DNA of 42,461 nucleotides from Mangrovicoccus sp. (GTDB taxonomy: Bacteria > Pseudomonadota > Alphaproteobacteria > Rhodobacterales > Rhodobacteraceae), in NCBI GenBank assembly GCA_025800345.1, contig JAOXSB010000041.1:1-42461 (forward strand), given 5' to 3'. The notes under the pieces were generated by a model that had not been told where the DNA came from, searched no databases, and saw nothing but the letters and a program-made list of their open reading frames with translations. Positions 22,463-33,794 of this stretch are shown here, piece by piece; position 1 is the first letter of the stretch; every line of letters starts with the position of its first letter. The position numbers and the translations under genes are program-made.

Positions 22463-23908
22463 ATGACAAGTTTTTCTGATCTCAACCTTGACCCCAAGGT
22501 TCTCAAAGCCGTCACCGAAGCGGGCTATGAAACGCCCACCCCCATTCAGGCGGGCGCTATTCCACCGGCATTGCAAGGGCGCGATGTTCTGGGGATCGCT
22601 CAGACCGGCACCGGCAAAACCGCCAGCTTTACCCTGCCGATGATTTCGCTGTTGGCCAAAGGCCGTGCCCGGGCGCGCATGCCCCGCAGCTTGGTTTTGG
22701 CCCCGACCCGCGAGTTGGCCGCTCAGGTCGCCGAAAACTTCGACATCTACACCAAACATTTGAAACTGACCAAAGCGCTGTTGATCGGCGGGGTTAGCTT
22801 CAAAGAACAAGACGCGCTGATCGATCGGGGCGTCGATGTGTTGATCGCCACCCCTGGTCGCCTGTTGGATCATTTCGAGCGCGGTAAGCTGCTGCTCACC
22901 GGGGTGCAGATCATGGTGGTGGATGAGGCTGACCGGATGCTGGATATGGGCTTTATCCCCGATATTGAGCGGATCTTTAGCCTGACCCCATTCACCCGGC
23001 AGACGCTGTTTTTCTCGGCCACCATGGCACCCGAGATTGAGCGCATCACCAACACGTTCTTGTCGAGCCCAGAAAAGATCGAGGTGGCCCGCCAAGCGAC
23101 CACTTCGGACACGATCGAACAAGGTTTGGTGGCTTATACCCCCAGCCGCCGGGATCGCACGGCCAAGGAAAAGCGCGAAGTGCTGCGCGCCCTGATCAAG
23201 CAAGAGGGCGAGGCCTGCACCAACGCCATTGTCTTTTGCAACCGCAAAACCGAAGTGGATATCGTTGCCAAATCCCTGTCCAAACACGGGTTCAATGCAG
23301 CGCCGATACATGGGGATCTGGATCAAAGCCAGCGGATGAAAACCCTTGATGGGTTCCGGTCGGGCGATATCCGGTTCTTATGTGCCTCGGATGTGGCCGC
23401 CCGGGGCCTTGATATCCCCAATGTGAGCCATGTGTTCAATTTCGACGTGCCCAACCATGCCGAAGATTATGTGCACCGCATTGGCCGCACCGGCCGCGCC
23501 GGGCGCAAGGGCAAGGCTTTCATGATTTCGGTGCCTGCGGATGAAAAATCCCTGACCGCCATTGAAAGTCTGGTGAAGGCCGAGATCCCTCGGATCGAAA
23601 GCCCCTATGCGCCAGAGCCCCCGAAAAAGCGGGAAAAGGCGGAAAAACCTGCATCAGTGGCCGCAGAAAACACTCTGCAAGAGCCGCCCAAGCGCGAAAA
23701 GCGCGAGCGACGGGATCGCGGCGGACGCAGCGGCGGCAATCGCCGTCAGGATCATACGCCGGTCATGGGCATGGGCGAGCATATGCCCAGCTTTATCGCC
23801 CTAAGCTTTGAAGAACGCCGCGCCGCCTCAAATGCGGGCAAAGCCGCGTCAGAGACCGAAGCAAGCCCGAAAGAGGGTTCCGAAAAAAGCGAAACCGAAG
23901 CCGCCTGA
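22463..23908 (+). CDS. rhlE: DEAD-box RNA helicase, RhlE type
   Basis: A 481-residue ATP-dependent RNA helicase. Q motif TPTPIQAGAIP, Walker A AQTGTGKT (46-53), PTRELA, GG, TPGR, DEAD (154-157), SAT, and HRIGRTGRAGRKG are all in place. The tail (about 385-481) is charged and low-complexity with RERRDRGGRSGGNRRQ, as in RhlE proteins, and probably binds RNA. ATG 22463 (MTSFSDLNL) is the family start; the frame opens earlier at 22421. Confidence 0.93.
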   Translation: MTSFSDLNLDPKVLKAVTEAGYETPTPIQAGAIPPALQGRDVLGIAQTGTGKTASFTLPMISLLAKGRARARMPRSLVLAPTRELAAQVAENFDIYTKHLKLTKALLIGGVSFKEQDALIDRGVDVLIATPGRLLDHFERGKLLLTGVQIMVVDEADRMLDMGFIPDIERIFSLTPFTRQTLFFSATMAPEIERITNTFLSSPEKIEVARQATTSDTIEQGLVAYTPSRRDRTAKEKREVLRALIKQEGEACTNAIVFCNRKTEVDIVAKSLSKHGFNAAPIHGDLDQSQRMKTLDGFRSGDIRFLCASDVAARGLDIPNVSHVFNFDVPNHAEDYVHRIGRTGRAGRKGKAFMISVPADEKSLTAIESLVKAEIPRIESPYAPEPPKKREKAEKPASVAAENTLQEPPKREKRERRDRGGRSGGNRRQDHTPVMGMGEHMPSFIALSFEERRAASNAGKAASETEASPKEGSEKSETEAA

Positions 23909-23949
23909 TCTGGCGGCCCCGGCTTTCAAAACACATCCCAGATGCGCAG

Positions 23950-23974
23950 CGGGCAGGGTTTTCCTGCCCGTTTT
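23950..23974 (+). terminator. Intrinsic terminator of rhlE
   Basis: Stem cgggcagg / cctgcccg with a gtttt-type loop followed by TTTT. It sits in the gap between convergent rhlE and rnj. Confidence 0.75.
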
Positions 23975-23975
23975 G

Positions 23976-25646
23976 CTATGTGGTCAAACGGCTGATCACC
24001 ACGGTGGTTTCCGGCTTTTTGCCGATCTCACCATTGGCGGTGTTGCGCGCCAAGCGGCGCAGCGCTTCGCTCAGCTTGTCATCATCCACCAACAGATCAT
24101 CATCGGCGCGGCCCAGGAATTGCGACAGCTCTTCCTCGATCACATCGGCCAAAGGCGCTTTGGAGCGGCCCAGTTCCGGCAATCCCATCACCTCGCACCA
24201 AGGATCGCCCAAGGGCTCGTCCTCTTCATCGATGATCACCGTGATCAGCAAATGCCCGTTCAACGCCATACGGATCCGGTCGCGCACGATGCCGTCCATG
24301 GCGCCCACTTGCACCGAGCCATCCAAATAAGTGCGCCCGGTATCCACATATCCCGCAACCCGCGGTGCATTGCCGGACAGATCCACCATGGTGCCATTCG
24401 GGGCCAGAACGCCAGTCAGCCCGGTTTCCGCCCCAAGCTTCACATGTTCGCGCAGATGCCGGTGCTCCCCATGCATAGGGATCAGGAATTGCGGCTTGGT
24501 CAGCTCATGCATCGCCTTCAAATCAGGCCGGTTGGCATGGCCCGAGACATGGTAAAGCCCGGAGCTGTCATCCACCACATCCACGCCCATCTCGGAAAAC
24601 GCATTGATGATACGCGCCACGCCTTTCTCATTGCCCGGGATGGTCTTGGAGGAGAACAAGAACATATCCCCCTCTTTCATCTCCAGCCCAAGATATTTGC
24701 CCCGCGCCAATTGCGCCGAAGCGGCCCGGCGCTCGCCCTGGCTGCCGGTGACCAGCAACATCAGATTCTCGCGGGGGATTTGCGCGGCATCTTCAGGGGG
24801 CAAGGTTTTGGGGAAATCCTTGAGCACGCCGGTTTCAATCGCCTCGGTTACCATGCGCCGCATGGCCCGGCCCAGCAGCACCACAGAGCGCCCCGCCGCC
24901 TGCCCGGCTTCAGCAAGGGTTTTTAGCCGTGCGATATTGCTGGCAAAAGTCGTGGCCACCACCATACCGCTTGCACCGGCCACGAGTTTTTCGATCTCGG
25001 GGCCAACGACAATCTCGCTACGCCCGGCCACTTTGGAAAACACATTGGTGCTGTCGCTGACCAGGGCTTTGACCCCAGGTTTCGCGATCTCGCGCCACAT
25101 TTCCGGATCAAAGGGCTCGCCCACCACCGGATCAGTGTCGCGTTTGAAATCGCCCGTATGCACGATGCGCCCCGCGGGCGTGTCGATCACCAGGCCAGAG
25201 CTTTCGGGGATCGAATGGGAAATTGGTGCAAAACCAACCTTGAACGGGCCGATATTCACCTGCTCTGGCCAAGGCTGCACGATATGTACCTCATCGGCCA
25301 GATGGCCTTGATCTTCCATCTTGCGCCGGGCAATCGCCCCAGTGAAGGCCCGGGCATAGACCGGCACGCGCAAACGGCCCCAAAGATGGCCAACGGCACC
25401 CACATGGTCTTCATGGGCATGGGTGATGAACACCGCCTCGATCCGCTCGCGCCGCTCTTCGAGCCACGCGATATCGGCAAAGATCAGATCGACCCCTGGG
25501 CTGCTATCCATATCCGGAAACGCCACGCCCAGATCCACAACGATCAAGCGTTCTTCTTCCTCACGGCCATATCCATAGACATAGCAGTTCATCCCAATTT
25601 CGCCCGCCCCGCCAAGGGCGAGATAGATCAATCGTTCAGCACTCAT
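23976..25646 (-). CDS. rnj: Ribonuclease J
   Basis: A 556-residue metallo-beta-lactamase/beta-CASP ribonuclease for mRNA decay and rRNA maturation, with endo- and 5' exonuclease activity in the family. Zinc motif HAHEDH (76-81), HTGDFK, SDSTN and the beta-CASP GSQGE and HVSGH motifs are present, with the usual C-terminal domain. It overlaps coaX by four bases (ATGA), so it is translated from the same message. Confidence 0.95.
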   Translation of the reverse strand: MSAERLIYLALGGAGEIGMNCYVYGYGREEEERLIVVDLGVAFPDMDSSPGVDLIFADIAWLEERRERIEAVFITHAHEDHVGAVGHLWGRLRVPVYARAFTGAIARRKMEDQGHLADEVHIVQPWPEQVNIGPFKVGFAPISHSIPESSGLVIDTPAGRIVHTGDFKRDTDPVVGEPFDPEMWREIAKPGVKALVSDSTNVFSKVAGRSEIVVGPEIEKLVAGASGMVVATTFASNIARLKTLAEAGQAAGRSVVLLGRAMRRMVTEAIETGVLKDFPKTLPPEDAAQIPRENLMLLVTGSQGERRAASAQLARGKYLGLEMKEGDMFLFSSKTIPGNEKGVARIINAFSEMGVDVVDDSSGLYHVSGHANRPDLKAMHELTKPQFLIPMHGEHRHLREHVKLGAETGLTGVLAPNGTMVDLSGNAPRVAGYVDTGRTYLDGSVQVGAMDGIVRDRIRMALNGHLLITVIIDEEDEPLGDPWCEVMGLPELGRSKAPLADVIEEELSQFLGRADDDLLVDDDKLSEALRRLARNTANGEIGKKPETTVVISRLTT

Positions 25647-26422
25647 ATATGACCATTTTCCTGGTTGTAGCGATGGATAACCGTCAAACCATGCATCGTC
25701 AGGCTATCCTCAAAAACGTCAAAGGCCGCATGGCCCTGTTGAAACAGCGTCGCCAATCCACCGGTGGCAATCACCTTCATGGGGCGGCCATGTTCTTCGC
25801 GAATGCGGGCGACCACCTCATTGATCAGGCCCACATAGCCCCAGAACACACCCGCTTGCATACAGTCAACGGTGTTCTTGCCAATCACATGGGCCGGTTT
25901 GGTGATGTCCACATGGGGCAGCGCAGCGGCGGCCTGGTGCAGCGCCTCTAGGCTGAGATTAACCCCTGGCGCAATCACCCCGCCGATATAGGCCCCATCT
26001 TGGTCCACCACATCAAAGGTGGTGGCCGTGCCGAAATCCACGATGATCAGATCGCCGCCATATAGATCATAGCCCGCCACCGTGTTCACCAGCCGGTCAG
26101 GGCCCACTTGGCTGCCCGGATCCACCCGCGCCTCTACGGGCAATTCGCAGCCCGGCTTGCCCACCACCAAAGGGCGGCAATCAAAATAGCGCCCCGCCAA
26201 TACCCGCAGATTGAACACCACCCGCGGCACGGTGGAAGAGATGATCACCTCATTGATACTGGCTTCGATCTTGCGAAACCCCATCAGCGAGGCCAGCCAG
26301 ACATAATATTCATCAGCGGTGCGGCTTTGATCGGTGGAGGTGCGCCAGGTGTCGATAAACTGCTCCCCATCCCACAGGCCAAAAACCGTGTTGGTGTTGC
26401 CGCAATCAATGGTGAGAAGCAT
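25643..26422 (-). CDS. coaX: Type III pantothenate kinase
   Basis: A 259-residue enzyme that phosphorylates pantothenate, the first step to coenzyme A. The ASKHA phosphate motif DCGNTNTVFG (6-15), PDRLVNTVAGYD and IVDFGTATTFDVV (the second phosphate/metal loop) are intact, as is GGVIAPG. It lies between birA and rnj in the tail of the nuo gene string, the usual order in this family. Confidence 0.95.
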   Translation of the reverse strand: MLLTIDCGNTNTVFGLWDGEQFIDTWRTSTDQSRTADEYYVWLASLMGFRKIEASINEVIISSTVPRVVFNLRVLAGRYFDCRPLVVGKPGCELPVEARVDPGSQVGPDRLVNTVAGYDLYGGDLIIVDFGTATTFDVVDQDGAYIGGVIAPGVNLSLEALHQAAAALPHVDITKPAHVIGKNTVDCMQAGVFWGYVGLINEVVARIREEHGRPMKVIATGGLATLFQQGHAAFDVFEDSLTMHGLTVIHRYNQENGHI

Positions 26423-26433
26423 CCAGCACCCCT

Positions 26434-27228
26434 TTACGTCTCGAACTGTATTTCCCCGGCGGGGATCGCATGGCGCTTGGCCCCGTCATTGAGAACCAAT
26501 GCACCCGTTTCATCCAAGGTTTCAAACACTCCGTTCAGGGATTGTCCTGGCCGGGTCACGGTGATGCGCTCGCCCAGCCGCGCCGCGCGCGCTAGCCATG
26601 CGTTGCGAATAGGCGCAAACCCGCCCTGGCGAAGCCGCGCCTCCCAATGGGCAAATGCGGGCGCCAAGCGATCCAAAAACTCCTCGGGGGTCAGCGCCAC
26701 ACCGGTTTCAGACAGCAGCGATACCGGCGGCAAAGCCCCCTCGGGCAGCTCGGCGGCAATTGGCGCATCGGTGAGATTAACCCCAATGCCCACCGCAAGC
26801 CGGGTGATCTGCCCGCCATGGCCAGTGCTTTCCAGCAAGATCCCCGCCAGCTTGCCTCCATTGAGCAGCACATCATTGGGCCATTTTAAGGAAAACGGCG
26901 CGCTACGCCCGGTCAAGGCGATCAAAGCATCATAAAGCGCCAAAGCCGCCACAAAAGATCGCAGGCTTGCCGCCTCGGCGCTCAGGCCCGGATTGGGCAA
27001 ACACAGCGTGGCCGCAAAATTCCCGCGCGGATCCTGCCAGGGCTTGCCCCGGCGCCCTCGGCCCGAAACTTGGCGATGGGCCAACAGCCAATAGGGGCTG
27101 CTTTGCGTGTCATAACTGCCGCGCAATGCGGCGGCATTGGTGCTGTCAATCTCGTCGATGATGACGCGCCCCATACCGGCGGGCCAATCGCTGGGCAGGC
27201 TCTCTGCCCCCAAAGGATCACGGAACAA
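26434..27228 (-). CDS. birA: Biotin-[acetyl-CoA-carboxylase] ligase, short form
   Basis: Attaches biotin to the carboxyl carrier protein. [12 protein letters not shown] (biotinyl-AMP loop), [19 protein letters not shown] and VGIGVNL are present, followed by the C-terminal SH3-like domain. There is no N-terminal DNA-binding domain, so it is not a repressor. The start is uncertain: TTG 27228 or TTG 27213 keep the SDWPAG segment usual before the catalytic core, while ATG 27174 would remove it. The first overlaps the end of nuoN, suggesting translational coupling. Confidence 0.9.
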   Translation of the reverse strand: MFRDPLGAESLPSDWPAGMGRVIIDEIDSTNAAALRGSYDTQSSPYWLLAHRQVSGRGRRGKPWQDPRGNFAATLCLPNPGLSAEAASLRSFVAALALYDALIALTGRSAPFSLKWPNDVLLNGGKLAGILLESTGHGGQITRLAVGIGVNLTDAPIAAELPEGALPPVSLLSETGVALTPEEFLDRLAPAFAHWEARLRQGGFAPIRNAWLARAARLGERITVTRPGQSLNGVFETLDETGALVLNDGAKRHAIPAGEIQFET

Positions 27229-28657
27229 GGGTGGCGGCCGCGACGGCCGCAGGGGCCTCGATCCCAAACAGGTTGAACACGCCGAACACCATCGCTGCGG
27301 CCGAGGCCAGAACGAAGAGTGACAGCAAAGACTCGCGGGGGGTGTCCAAGGCTTCGCCCTCCTCACCGAAATACATGTAATAGACCACCCGCAGGTAATA
27401 GAACGCTCCGATCACAGATGCCACCACCCCTGCAATCGCAAGCCACACAAGCCCGGCCTGCATCGCCGCGGTGAGCACATAGAGCTTGCCGAAAAAGCCC
27501 ACCAAAGGCGGTACACCGGCCAGGGAGAACATCAAGACCAGCATGGCTAAGGCCCGCAGCGGGTCTTGACGGGCATAAAGGTTGAGCGAGGCGATATCGG
27601 TTACCGGCTGGCCATTGCGCTCCATGGACATGATGAAGGCAAAGGTGCCGATATTCATGGTCACATAGATCGCCATATAGATCAGCATGGCCTGGACACC
27701 TGCCGCGCTGCCAGCGGCCAGGCCCATCAACGCATAGCCCATATGGGCGATCGAGGAATAGGCCATAAGCCGTTTGATATTGCGCTGACCAATGGCGGCA
27801 ATCGCGCCCAGAAACATGGAAATCACGCTGAGGAAGGCCAGGATCTGCTGCCAATCGGCCACGGCTCCGCCAAACGCCCCGTGCAAGAGCCGGCCAAACA
27901 ACAAAATCGCCGCCACTTTTGGGGCCGTGGCAAAGAAAGCAGTGATCGCTGTGGGCGAGCCTTCATAAACATCGGGCGTCCACATGTGGAAGGGCGCGGC
28001 AGAGATCTTAAAGGCAAGGCCCGCCGCCAGAAACACCAGCCCAAAGAGCAGGCCCAAAGGCAGGTTATCAGCGCCCAGCGTGCTGACGATCCCATCAAAG
28101 CGCGTTGTGCCGGCATAGCCATAGGTCAGCGAGGCCCCATAAAGCAGCATGCCCGAGCTGAGCGCACCCAAAACGAAATATTTCAGCCCGGCCTCGGTGG
28201 ATTTCACACTATCGCGGCGCAGCGCGGCAACCACATAAAGCGAGAGCGATTGCAGCTCGAGGCCCATATATATCACCATCAGATCGCCCGCCGAGACCAT
28301 CACCATCATGCCCACGCTGGCCAGGATGATCAGCACCGGATATTCAAACCGCAAAAGCCCCCGGCGGCGCATGTAATCTTGGCTCATCACCAGCACCGCC
28401 GCAGTGGAGAGCAAGATCATCACCTTGGCAAAGCGGCTATAGGCATCATCGATGAACATGCCACCAAATGCGCTGCGATTGTCATGGGGCGCCAAGCCGA
28501 TCCACATGGCAATCAGCAGCAAAATCGCGGCGCTGCTCCAGACCAGCATTTGGGCCATCTCATCCTTGCGGGTATAGACCGCTGTGAGCAGCGCCCCCAT
28601 GGCAAAGACCGCCAGGATGGTCTCGGGCAGAAGAACAGAGAAATCAGCAGCGCTCAT
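27218..28657 (-). CDS. nuoN: NADH-quinone oxidoreductase subunit N
   Basis: A 479-residue antiporter-like membrane subunit of complex I with about 14 helices. Proton-channel helices show [20 protein letters not shown] with the discontinuous helix TM7 region and later [14 protein letters not shown]. Last standard nuo gene; starts 11 bases after nuoM. Confidence 0.95.
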   Translation of the reverse strand: MSAADFSVLLPETILAVFAMGALLTAVYTRKDEMAQMLVWSSAAILLLIAMWIGLAPHDNRSAFGGMFIDDAYSRFAKVMILLSTAAVLVMSQDYMRRRGLLRFEYPVLIILASVGMMVMVSAGDLMVIYMGLELQSLSLYVVAALRRDSVKSTEAGLKYFVLGALSSGMLLYGASLTYGYAGTTRFDGIVSTLGADNLPLGLLFGLVFLAAGLAFKISAAPFHMWTPDVYEGSPTAITAFFATAPKVAAILLFGRLLHGAFGGAVADWQQILAFLSVISMFLGAIAAIGQRNIKRLMAYSSIAHMGYALMGLAAGSAAGVQAMLIYMAIYVTMNIGTFAFIMSMERNGQPVTDIASLNLYARQDPLRALAMLVLMFSLAGVPPLVGFFGKLYVLTAAMQAGLVWLAIAGVVASVIGAFYYLRVVYYMYFGEEGEALDTPRESLLSLFVLASAAAMVFGVFNLFGIEAPAAVAAATLVP

Positions 28658-28668
28658 CTATCTTCCCC

Positions 28669-30219
28669 TCATTGCCCGGCCTGGGCGGCATGTTGATGGG
28701 TCAGCTCATACTCCAACAGCGCGGTTTGGTGATCTGCAAGCAGCGCCGCCACCGAGGGGCCGATAATATCCGTCACCAGGCTGGGATAGATGCCAAGCAA
28801 CAAGGTCATCACCACCAGTGGCGCGAAAATGGCTTTTTCGCGCGGGGCCATATCGGTGATCGATTTCAAGCTTTCCTTAATCAGATCCCCCATCACCACC
28901 CGGCGATAGAGCCATAGCGCATAAGCCGCCGATAGGATCACCCCAGTGGTCGCGATCATGGCGACCCAAGTATTGACCTGAAACACCCCCATGATGGTCA
29001 GGAACTCGCCCACAAATCCCGAGGTGCCCGGCAGGCCCACATTGGCCATGGTGAACAGCATGAACACGGCCGCATAAGCGGGCATCCGGTTCACCAGCCC
29101 GCCATAAGCGCTGATCTCGCGGGTATGCATCCGATCATAGATCACCCCCACACAGAGAAACAGCGCGCCAGAGATAAAGCCATGGCTGAGCATTTGGAAA
29201 ATCGCGCCATCAATGCCTTGCTGGTTCAGGGCGAAAATCCCCATGGTCACATAGCCCATATGCGCCACCGAGGAATACGCGATGAGCTTTTTCATATCCT
29301 CTTGGACCAGCGCCACAAGGCTCGTGTAAACCACGGCAATGGCCGAGAGCCAGAGCACCAGCGGCCCCATCACCTCCGAGCCCACCGGGAACATCGGGAT
29401 GGAAAAGCGCAAAAAGCCATAGCCGCCCATTTTCAGCAAGATCGCCGCGAGCACCACCGAGCCCGCAGTTGGGGCCTGCACATGGGCATCGGGCAGCCAA
29501 GTGTGCACCGGCCACATGGGCATTTTCACAGCGAAACTGGCGAAAAACGCCAGCCAAAGCAGGGTTTGCAACCCGCCAATGATTTGAATGCCAAGCAGGG
29601 AAAAGCTCTCGCTGGCGAAGTCATGGTACAAAAGCGTGGGAATATCGGTGCTGCCCGCGTCCAGATACATGGCAATCATCGCCACCAGCATCAGCACCGA
29701 GCCCAAGAAGGTATACAGAAAGAACTTGAAGGCCGCATAGATGCGGTTTTTCCCGCCCCAAATCCCAATGATCAGGAACATGGGGATCAGGCCGCCTTCG
29801 AAGAACAGGTAAAACAGCACCAAATCCAGCGCGCAAAACACCCCCAACATGAGGGTTTCCAGCATCAGAAAGGCGATCATATATTCTTTGACCCGGTGCT
29901 TGACCTCCCAACAGGCGGCGATGATCAGCGGCATCAAGAAGGTGGTGAGCATCACAAACAGCACCGAGATGCCATCCACACCCATCTTATATTTCAGCCC
30001 CAAGATCCAATCGCGCTCTTCCACGAATTGAAATTCGGTATTGGCCGGATCAAAGCCAAAGATCACGAAAAGCGAGAGTAGAAAGGTCAACGAAGTGGCA
30101 ACGAGCGCCACCCATTTGGCATTGCTTTGGGCGTCTTCATCCTCGCCGCGCAAAAACACCGCAAGGATCAGCGCCGCGACACCGGGCAGAAAGGTAATCA
30201 GCGAAAGCAGGTTGTCCAT
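28669..30219 (-). CDS. nuoM: NADH-quinone oxidoreductase subunit M
   Basis: A 516-residue antiporter-like subunit, about 14 helices. Diagnostic stretches: [28 protein letters not shown] and [13 protein letters not shown]. Essential Glu lies in the early [15 protein letters not shown] helix. One base separates it from nuoL. Confidence 0.95.
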   Translation of the reverse strand: MDNLLSLITFLPGVAALILAVFLRGEDEDAQSNAKWVALVATSLTFLLSLFVIFGFDPANTEFQFVEERDWILGLKYKMGVDGISVLFVMLTTFLMPLIIAACWEVKHRVKEYMIAFLMLETLMLGVFCALDLVLFYLFFEGGLIPMFLIIGIWGGKNRIYAAFKFFLYTFLGSVLMLVAMIAMYLDAGSTDIPTLLYHDFASESFSLLGIQIIGGLQTLLWLAFFASFAVKMPMWPVHTWLPDAHVQAPTAGSVVLAAILLKMGGYGFLRFSIPMFPVGSEVMGPLVLWLSAIAVVYTSLVALVQEDMKKLIAYSSVAHMGYVTMGIFALNQQGIDGAIFQMLSHGFISGALFLCVGVIYDRMHTREISAYGGLVNRMPAYAAVFMLFTMANVGLPGTSGFVGEFLTIMGVFQVNTWVAMIATTGVILSAAYALWLYRRVVMGDLIKESLKSITDMAPREKAIFAPLVVMTLLLGIYPSLVTDIIGPSVAALLADHQTALLEYELTHQHAAQAGQ

Positions 30220-30220
30220 C

Positions 30221-32287
30221 TTAGAACCCTCCTGCCATGCGGATCACCAGCCAGCTCACCAGCAGGACGATGCCGATCACCATGGCCGCCGCGTAATGGA
30301 AGATATAGCCCGATTGCGCCTTGCCCGCGAGGCGAGTGAAAAACGGCACGATCCCCAAAGCCAGCCCATTGATGCCCCCATCAATCGTGGCCCCATCGCC
30401 ATTTTTCCACAAAAACCGCCCCAGAGCCTTGGCCGGTTTCACAAAGATCCGCTCGTAAAGCTCGTCAAAATACCATTTGTTGATCAGGAAATTATAAAGC
30501 GGCCAATTCGCCTTGGCGATTTTCCCCGGCAAGCTTGGCTGCCATAGATACATGATCACCGCCAAGATCAGCCCCGAAAGCATGGCAATAAAGGGCGAGA
30601 CCTTCACCCATTTCGGGGCATGATGGGCCTCTTCCATCACATGATTGTCTGGGTGCATATAGATCGCCCCAAAGCTAGCCGCGCTATGGTGATCTAAACG
30701 GGCGCCATCGCCGTGATCCCCATGGCCATCCGCAGCGGCCTCCGCATGATGAGGCATTCCGAAAAAGCTCTCCACCGCGTGATGATCGCCAAAAAAGCTC
30801 TTGTACCAAATCATGCCAGAAAACACCGCTCCAAGGGCAAGCACCGCCAAAGGGATCAACATGATCCGCGGGCTTTCATGGGCATATTCATGGGTCTGGC
30901 GCGATCCGCGGGCTTTGCCGAAAAAGGTCAAAAAGATCAGCCGCCAGGAATAAAAACTGGTCATAGCCGCAGCGATCACCAGCATCCAAAAGGCATAAGC
31001 GGCCGCCCCGTTTTGCCCAGCCCAGGCGCTTTCGATAATGGCATCTTTCGACAGAAAACCGGCAAAACCGATATGGGTCAGCGGCAAGCCAACCCCAGTG
31101 ATGGCCAGCGTGCCAATCACCATGGCCCAGAAAGTATAAGGGATCTTTTTGCGCAGCCCGCCATAGTGGCGCATGTCCTGTTCGTGATGCATCGCATGGA
31201 TCACCGAGCCCGCGCCCAAAAACAGCATCGCTTTGAAAAACGCATGGGTCAGCAGGTGGAACATGGCGGCGCTGTACACCCCCACCCCCGCGGCCACGAA
31301 CATGTAGCCAAGCTGCGAGCAGGTCGAATAGGCGATCACCCGTTTGATATCATTTTGCACCAGCCCGACACTGGCAGCGAAAAACGCGGTGCTCGCCCCA
31401 AGGAAAGTGATAAAGGTCAGCGTCTGGGGCGCATATTCCATCACTGGCGACATGCGGCAGACCAAAAACACCCCGGCCGTGACCATGGTCGCCGCATGGA
31501 TCAGGGCCGATACCGGGGTAGGTCCTTCCATCGCGTCTGGCAGCCAAGTGTGCAGGAATAGCTGTGCCGATTTGCCCATGGCCCCGATGAATAGCAAAAA
31601 CGCCGCCAGGTTCGCAGCGTTCCATTCGCGCCACAAAAACGACAGCTCAGTTTGCGCAAGCTCTGGCCCGGCGGCAAAGATCACATCAAAATCGGTGCTA
31701 TCGACCAAGAAAAACAGCGCCGCAATGCCCAGATAGAACCCGAAATCCCCCACCCGGTTGACGATGAAAGCTTTCATCGCCGCCGCATTGGCCGAGGGTT
31801 TGCGATAGTAAAACCCGATCAAAAGGTAAGAGGCGACGCCCACCCCTTCCCAACCGAAAAACATCTGAACCAGATTGTCCGAGGTCACCAGCATGAGCAT
31901 GGCGAAGGTGAAGAAGGACAGATAGGCAAAGAAACGCGGGCGATAGCTTTCCTCGCCTTCGCGGAATTGATCATCATGGGCCATATAGCCAAAGCTATAA
32001 AGATGCACGAGCGCCGAGACCGTGGTGACCACAATCAGCATGATCGCGGTCAGCCGATCCAGGCGAATGGACCAATAGGCGCTCAGGCTGCCGCTTTCGA
32101 TCCAGCGGGCGATCTCGATAATCTGGGTGAGCCCATCAAAGCCCAGGAAAGTGATCCAGCTCAGCCCGCAGGCCAGAAACAGCAGCCCGGTGGCGCTCCA
32201 CATAGCGGCGCGGTCCCCGATGATCCTCCACCCGAACCCTGCAATCAGCGCGCCGATCAGCGGCGCGAATAGGATAATCTGCGCCAT
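30221..32287 (-). CDS. nuoL: NADH-quinone oxidoreductase subunit L
   Basis: A 688-residue distal antiporter-like subunit with about 16 helices and the long lateral helix near the C-terminus. [20 protein letters not shown] and [11 protein letters not shown] are typical. A histidine-rich loop at about 515-545 ([18 protein letters not shown]) between late helices is an insertion that varies among relatives. Three bases separate it from nuoK. Confidence 0.95.
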   Translation of the reverse strand: MAQIILFAPLIGALIAGFGWRIIGDRAAMWSATGLLFLACGLSWITFLGFDGLTQIIEIARWIESGSLSAYWSIRLDRLTAIMLIVVTTVSALVHLYSFGYMAHDDQFREGEESYRPRFFAYLSFFTFAMLMLVTSDNLVQMFFGWEGVGVASYLLIGFYYRKPSANAAAMKAFIVNRVGDFGFYLGIAALFFLVDSTDFDVIFAAGPELAQTELSFLWREWNAANLAAFLLFIGAMGKSAQLFLHTWLPDAMEGPTPVSALIHAATMVTAGVFLVCRMSPVMEYAPQTLTFITFLGASTAFFAASVGLVQNDIKRVIAYSTCSQLGYMFVAAGVGVYSAAMFHLLTHAFFKAMLFLGAGSVIHAMHHEQDMRHYGGLRKKIPYTFWAMVIGTLAITGVGLPLTHIGFAGFLSKDAIIESAWAGQNGAAAYAFWMLVIAAAMTSFYSWRLIFLTFFGKARGSRQTHEYAHESPRIMLIPLAVLALGAVFSGMIWYKSFFGDHHAVESFFGMPHHAEAAADGHGDHGDGARLDHHSAASFGAIYMHPDNHVMEEAHHAPKWVKVSPFIAMLSGLILAVIMYLWQPSLPGKIAKANWPLYNFLINKWYFDELYERIFVKPAKALGRFLWKNGDGATIDGGINGLALGIVPFFTRLAGKAQSGYIFHYAAAMVIGIVLLVSWLVIRMAGGF

Positions 32288-32290
32288 GGG

Positions 32291-32596
32291 TCAGCCCTTC
32301 ATATTGCTCACATCTTCCACCGCGATCGTGCCGCGGTTGCGGAAGAAACACACCAAAATCGCCAAACCAATCGCCGCCTCGGCTGCGGCCACGGTCAGCA
32401 CGAACATGGTAAAGATCTGCCCCGTAAGATCCCCTAGGAAGGCAGAGAAGGCCACCAGATTGATATTCACCGCCAGCAACATCAATTCGATGGACATTAA
32501 AATGATGATCACATTCTTGCGGTTCAAAAAGAGACCGAAAATCCCGATGATGAACAGCGCGGCTGCCACCGTAAGGTAATGTTCTAATCCGATCAT
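32291..32596 (-). CDS. nuoK: NADH-quinone oxidoreductase subunit K
   Basis: A 101-residue three-helix subunit. Conserved glutamates lie in the second and third helices ([14 protein letters not shown] and [12 protein letters not shown]). Seventy bases separate it from nuoJ, the longest gap in this part of the operon. Confidence 0.95.
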   Translation of the reverse strand: MIGLEHYLTVAAALFIIGIFGLFLNRKNVIIILMSIELMLLAVNINLVAFSAFLGDLTGQIFTMFVLTVAAAEAAIGLAILVCFFRNRGTIAVEDVSNMKG

Positions 32597-32666
32597 CTTG
32601 GTCCCTTTTTGGTCCCTTGGGCCCTGCCCGCTTAGCCGCGCCAGTGCCCCGGCGCCGCAGAAGATC

Positions 32667-33284
32667 TTAGCTCAACCCCTGGCCGGGCTTGACGTCTTTC
32701 AGTTCCATCGCCTTGGCCGGGTCACGATACATCTGTGCCAGAACATCTTGGCGTTTGATATCACTGCGATGGCGCAGGGTCAGCAAGATCGCCCCGATCA
32801 TCGCCACCAGCAGAATCAGACCAGCCAATTGAAACAGCAAGATATACTCATCGTAAATCAGCTGCCCCAAGGCTGCGGTGTTATGGGTCTCGGCCAAAGG
32901 CGGCGTTAGATTGTCGCGCAAAGCCTCGGCATCGGGGGCAAAACGCCAACTGCCCAAAGCCAAGGTCAGTTCCATCAACAGAACAATGCCAATCAACATG
33001 CCCAAAGGCAGGAATTTGGACATCTCCGCGCGCAGCTCGGCAAAATCCACATCCAGCATCATCACCACGAATAGGAACAGCACCGCCACCGCGCCCACAT
33101 AGACAATCACCAGCAGCATCGCGACGAATTCAGCCCCCAGCAACACGAACAGCCCGGCCGCCGAGAGGAAAGATAAGATCAGCCAAAGCACCGAATGCAC
33201 CGGGTGGCGCGACAGCACGGTGAACAGCCCGCCGATGATCACCCCGGCGGCAAAACAGTAAAAAGCGATAACGGGGACGGTCAT
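32667..33284 (-). CDS. nuoJ: NADH-quinone oxidoreductase subunit J
   Basis: A 205-residue five-helix subunit. The third helix has the pi-bulge-type sequence [18 protein letters not shown]. The polar C-terminal tail (about 175-205) is longer than in enterobacteria. Confidence 0.95.
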   Translation of the reverse strand: MTVPVIAFYCFAAGVIIGGLFTVLSRHPVHSVLWLILSFLSAAGLFVLLGAEFVAMLLVIVYVGAVAVLFLFVVMMLDVDFAELRAEMSKFLPLGMLIGIVLLMELTLALGSWRFAPDAEALRDNLTPPLAETHNTAALGQLIYDEYILLFQLAGLILLVAMIGAILLTLRHRSDIKRQDVLAQMYRDPAKAMELKDVKPGQGLS

Positions 33285-33299
33285 GATTGGGTCTCCGGC

Positions 33300-33794
33300 T
33301 CAGCGATAGGGCGCATCGATTTCAAGGTTGCGAGCAATCTCAGCCTCCCAGCGTTCCCCATTGGCGAGCAGTTTTTCCTTATTGTAATAAAGCTCTTCGC
33401 GCGTCTCTGTGGCGAATTCGAAATTCGGCCCTTCGACAATGGCATCCACCGGGCAGGCTTCTTGGCAAAAGCCGCAATAGATGCATTTGGTCATATCGAT
33501 GTCATAGCGCGTGGTGCGGCGCGAGCCATCTTCGCGGGGCTCGGCATCAATGGTGATGGCTTGGGCCGGACAGACCGCTTCGCATAGTTTGCAAGCGATG
33601 CAGCGTTCTTCGCCATTGGGATAGCGGCGCAGGGCGTGTTCCCCGCGAAAACGCGGCGAAAGCGGGCCTTTTTCATGGGGATAGTTCAGCGTTGCCTTGG
33701 GCGCAAAAAAGTACCGCAGCCCCAGGCGCAGACCGGCAAAGAAATCCGTCAGCAGGAAATATTTGCCCGCGCGGTTCCAATCAATATTGGCCAT
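33300..33794 (-). CDS. nuoI: NADH-quinone oxidoreductase subunit I
   Basis: A 164-residue peripheral-arm protein with two 4Fe-4S clusters: C65, C68, C71, C75 ([12 protein letters not shown]) and C104, C107, C110, C114 ([12 protein letters not shown]). ATG 33794 shares one base with the nuoH stop (TGATG). The longer open frame to 33911 overlaps nuoH and is not used. Confidence 0.96.
   Translation of the reverse strand: MANIDWNRAGKYFLLTDFFAGLRLGLRYFFAPKATLNYPHEKGPLSPRFRGEHALRRYPNGEERCIACKLCEAVCPAQAITIDAEPREDGSRRTTRYDIDMTKCIYCGFCQEACPVDAIVEGPNFEFATETREELYYNKEKLLANGERWEAEIARNLEIDAPYR

Noticed and set aside
23808-24926. 372-codon plus-strand frame across the end of rhlE and RNase J
   Set aside because: Antisense of rnj; low-complexity His/Gln/Arg product and convergent to a clear terminator.
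27566-28696. 376-codon plus-strand frame opposite nuoN
   Set aside because: Antisense of membrane-protein codons gives a His/Gln/Asp-rich product; no start signal or family.
30713-31561. 282-codon plus-strand frame opposite nuoL
   Set aside because: Same antisense effect; nuoL motifs on the other strand are intact.
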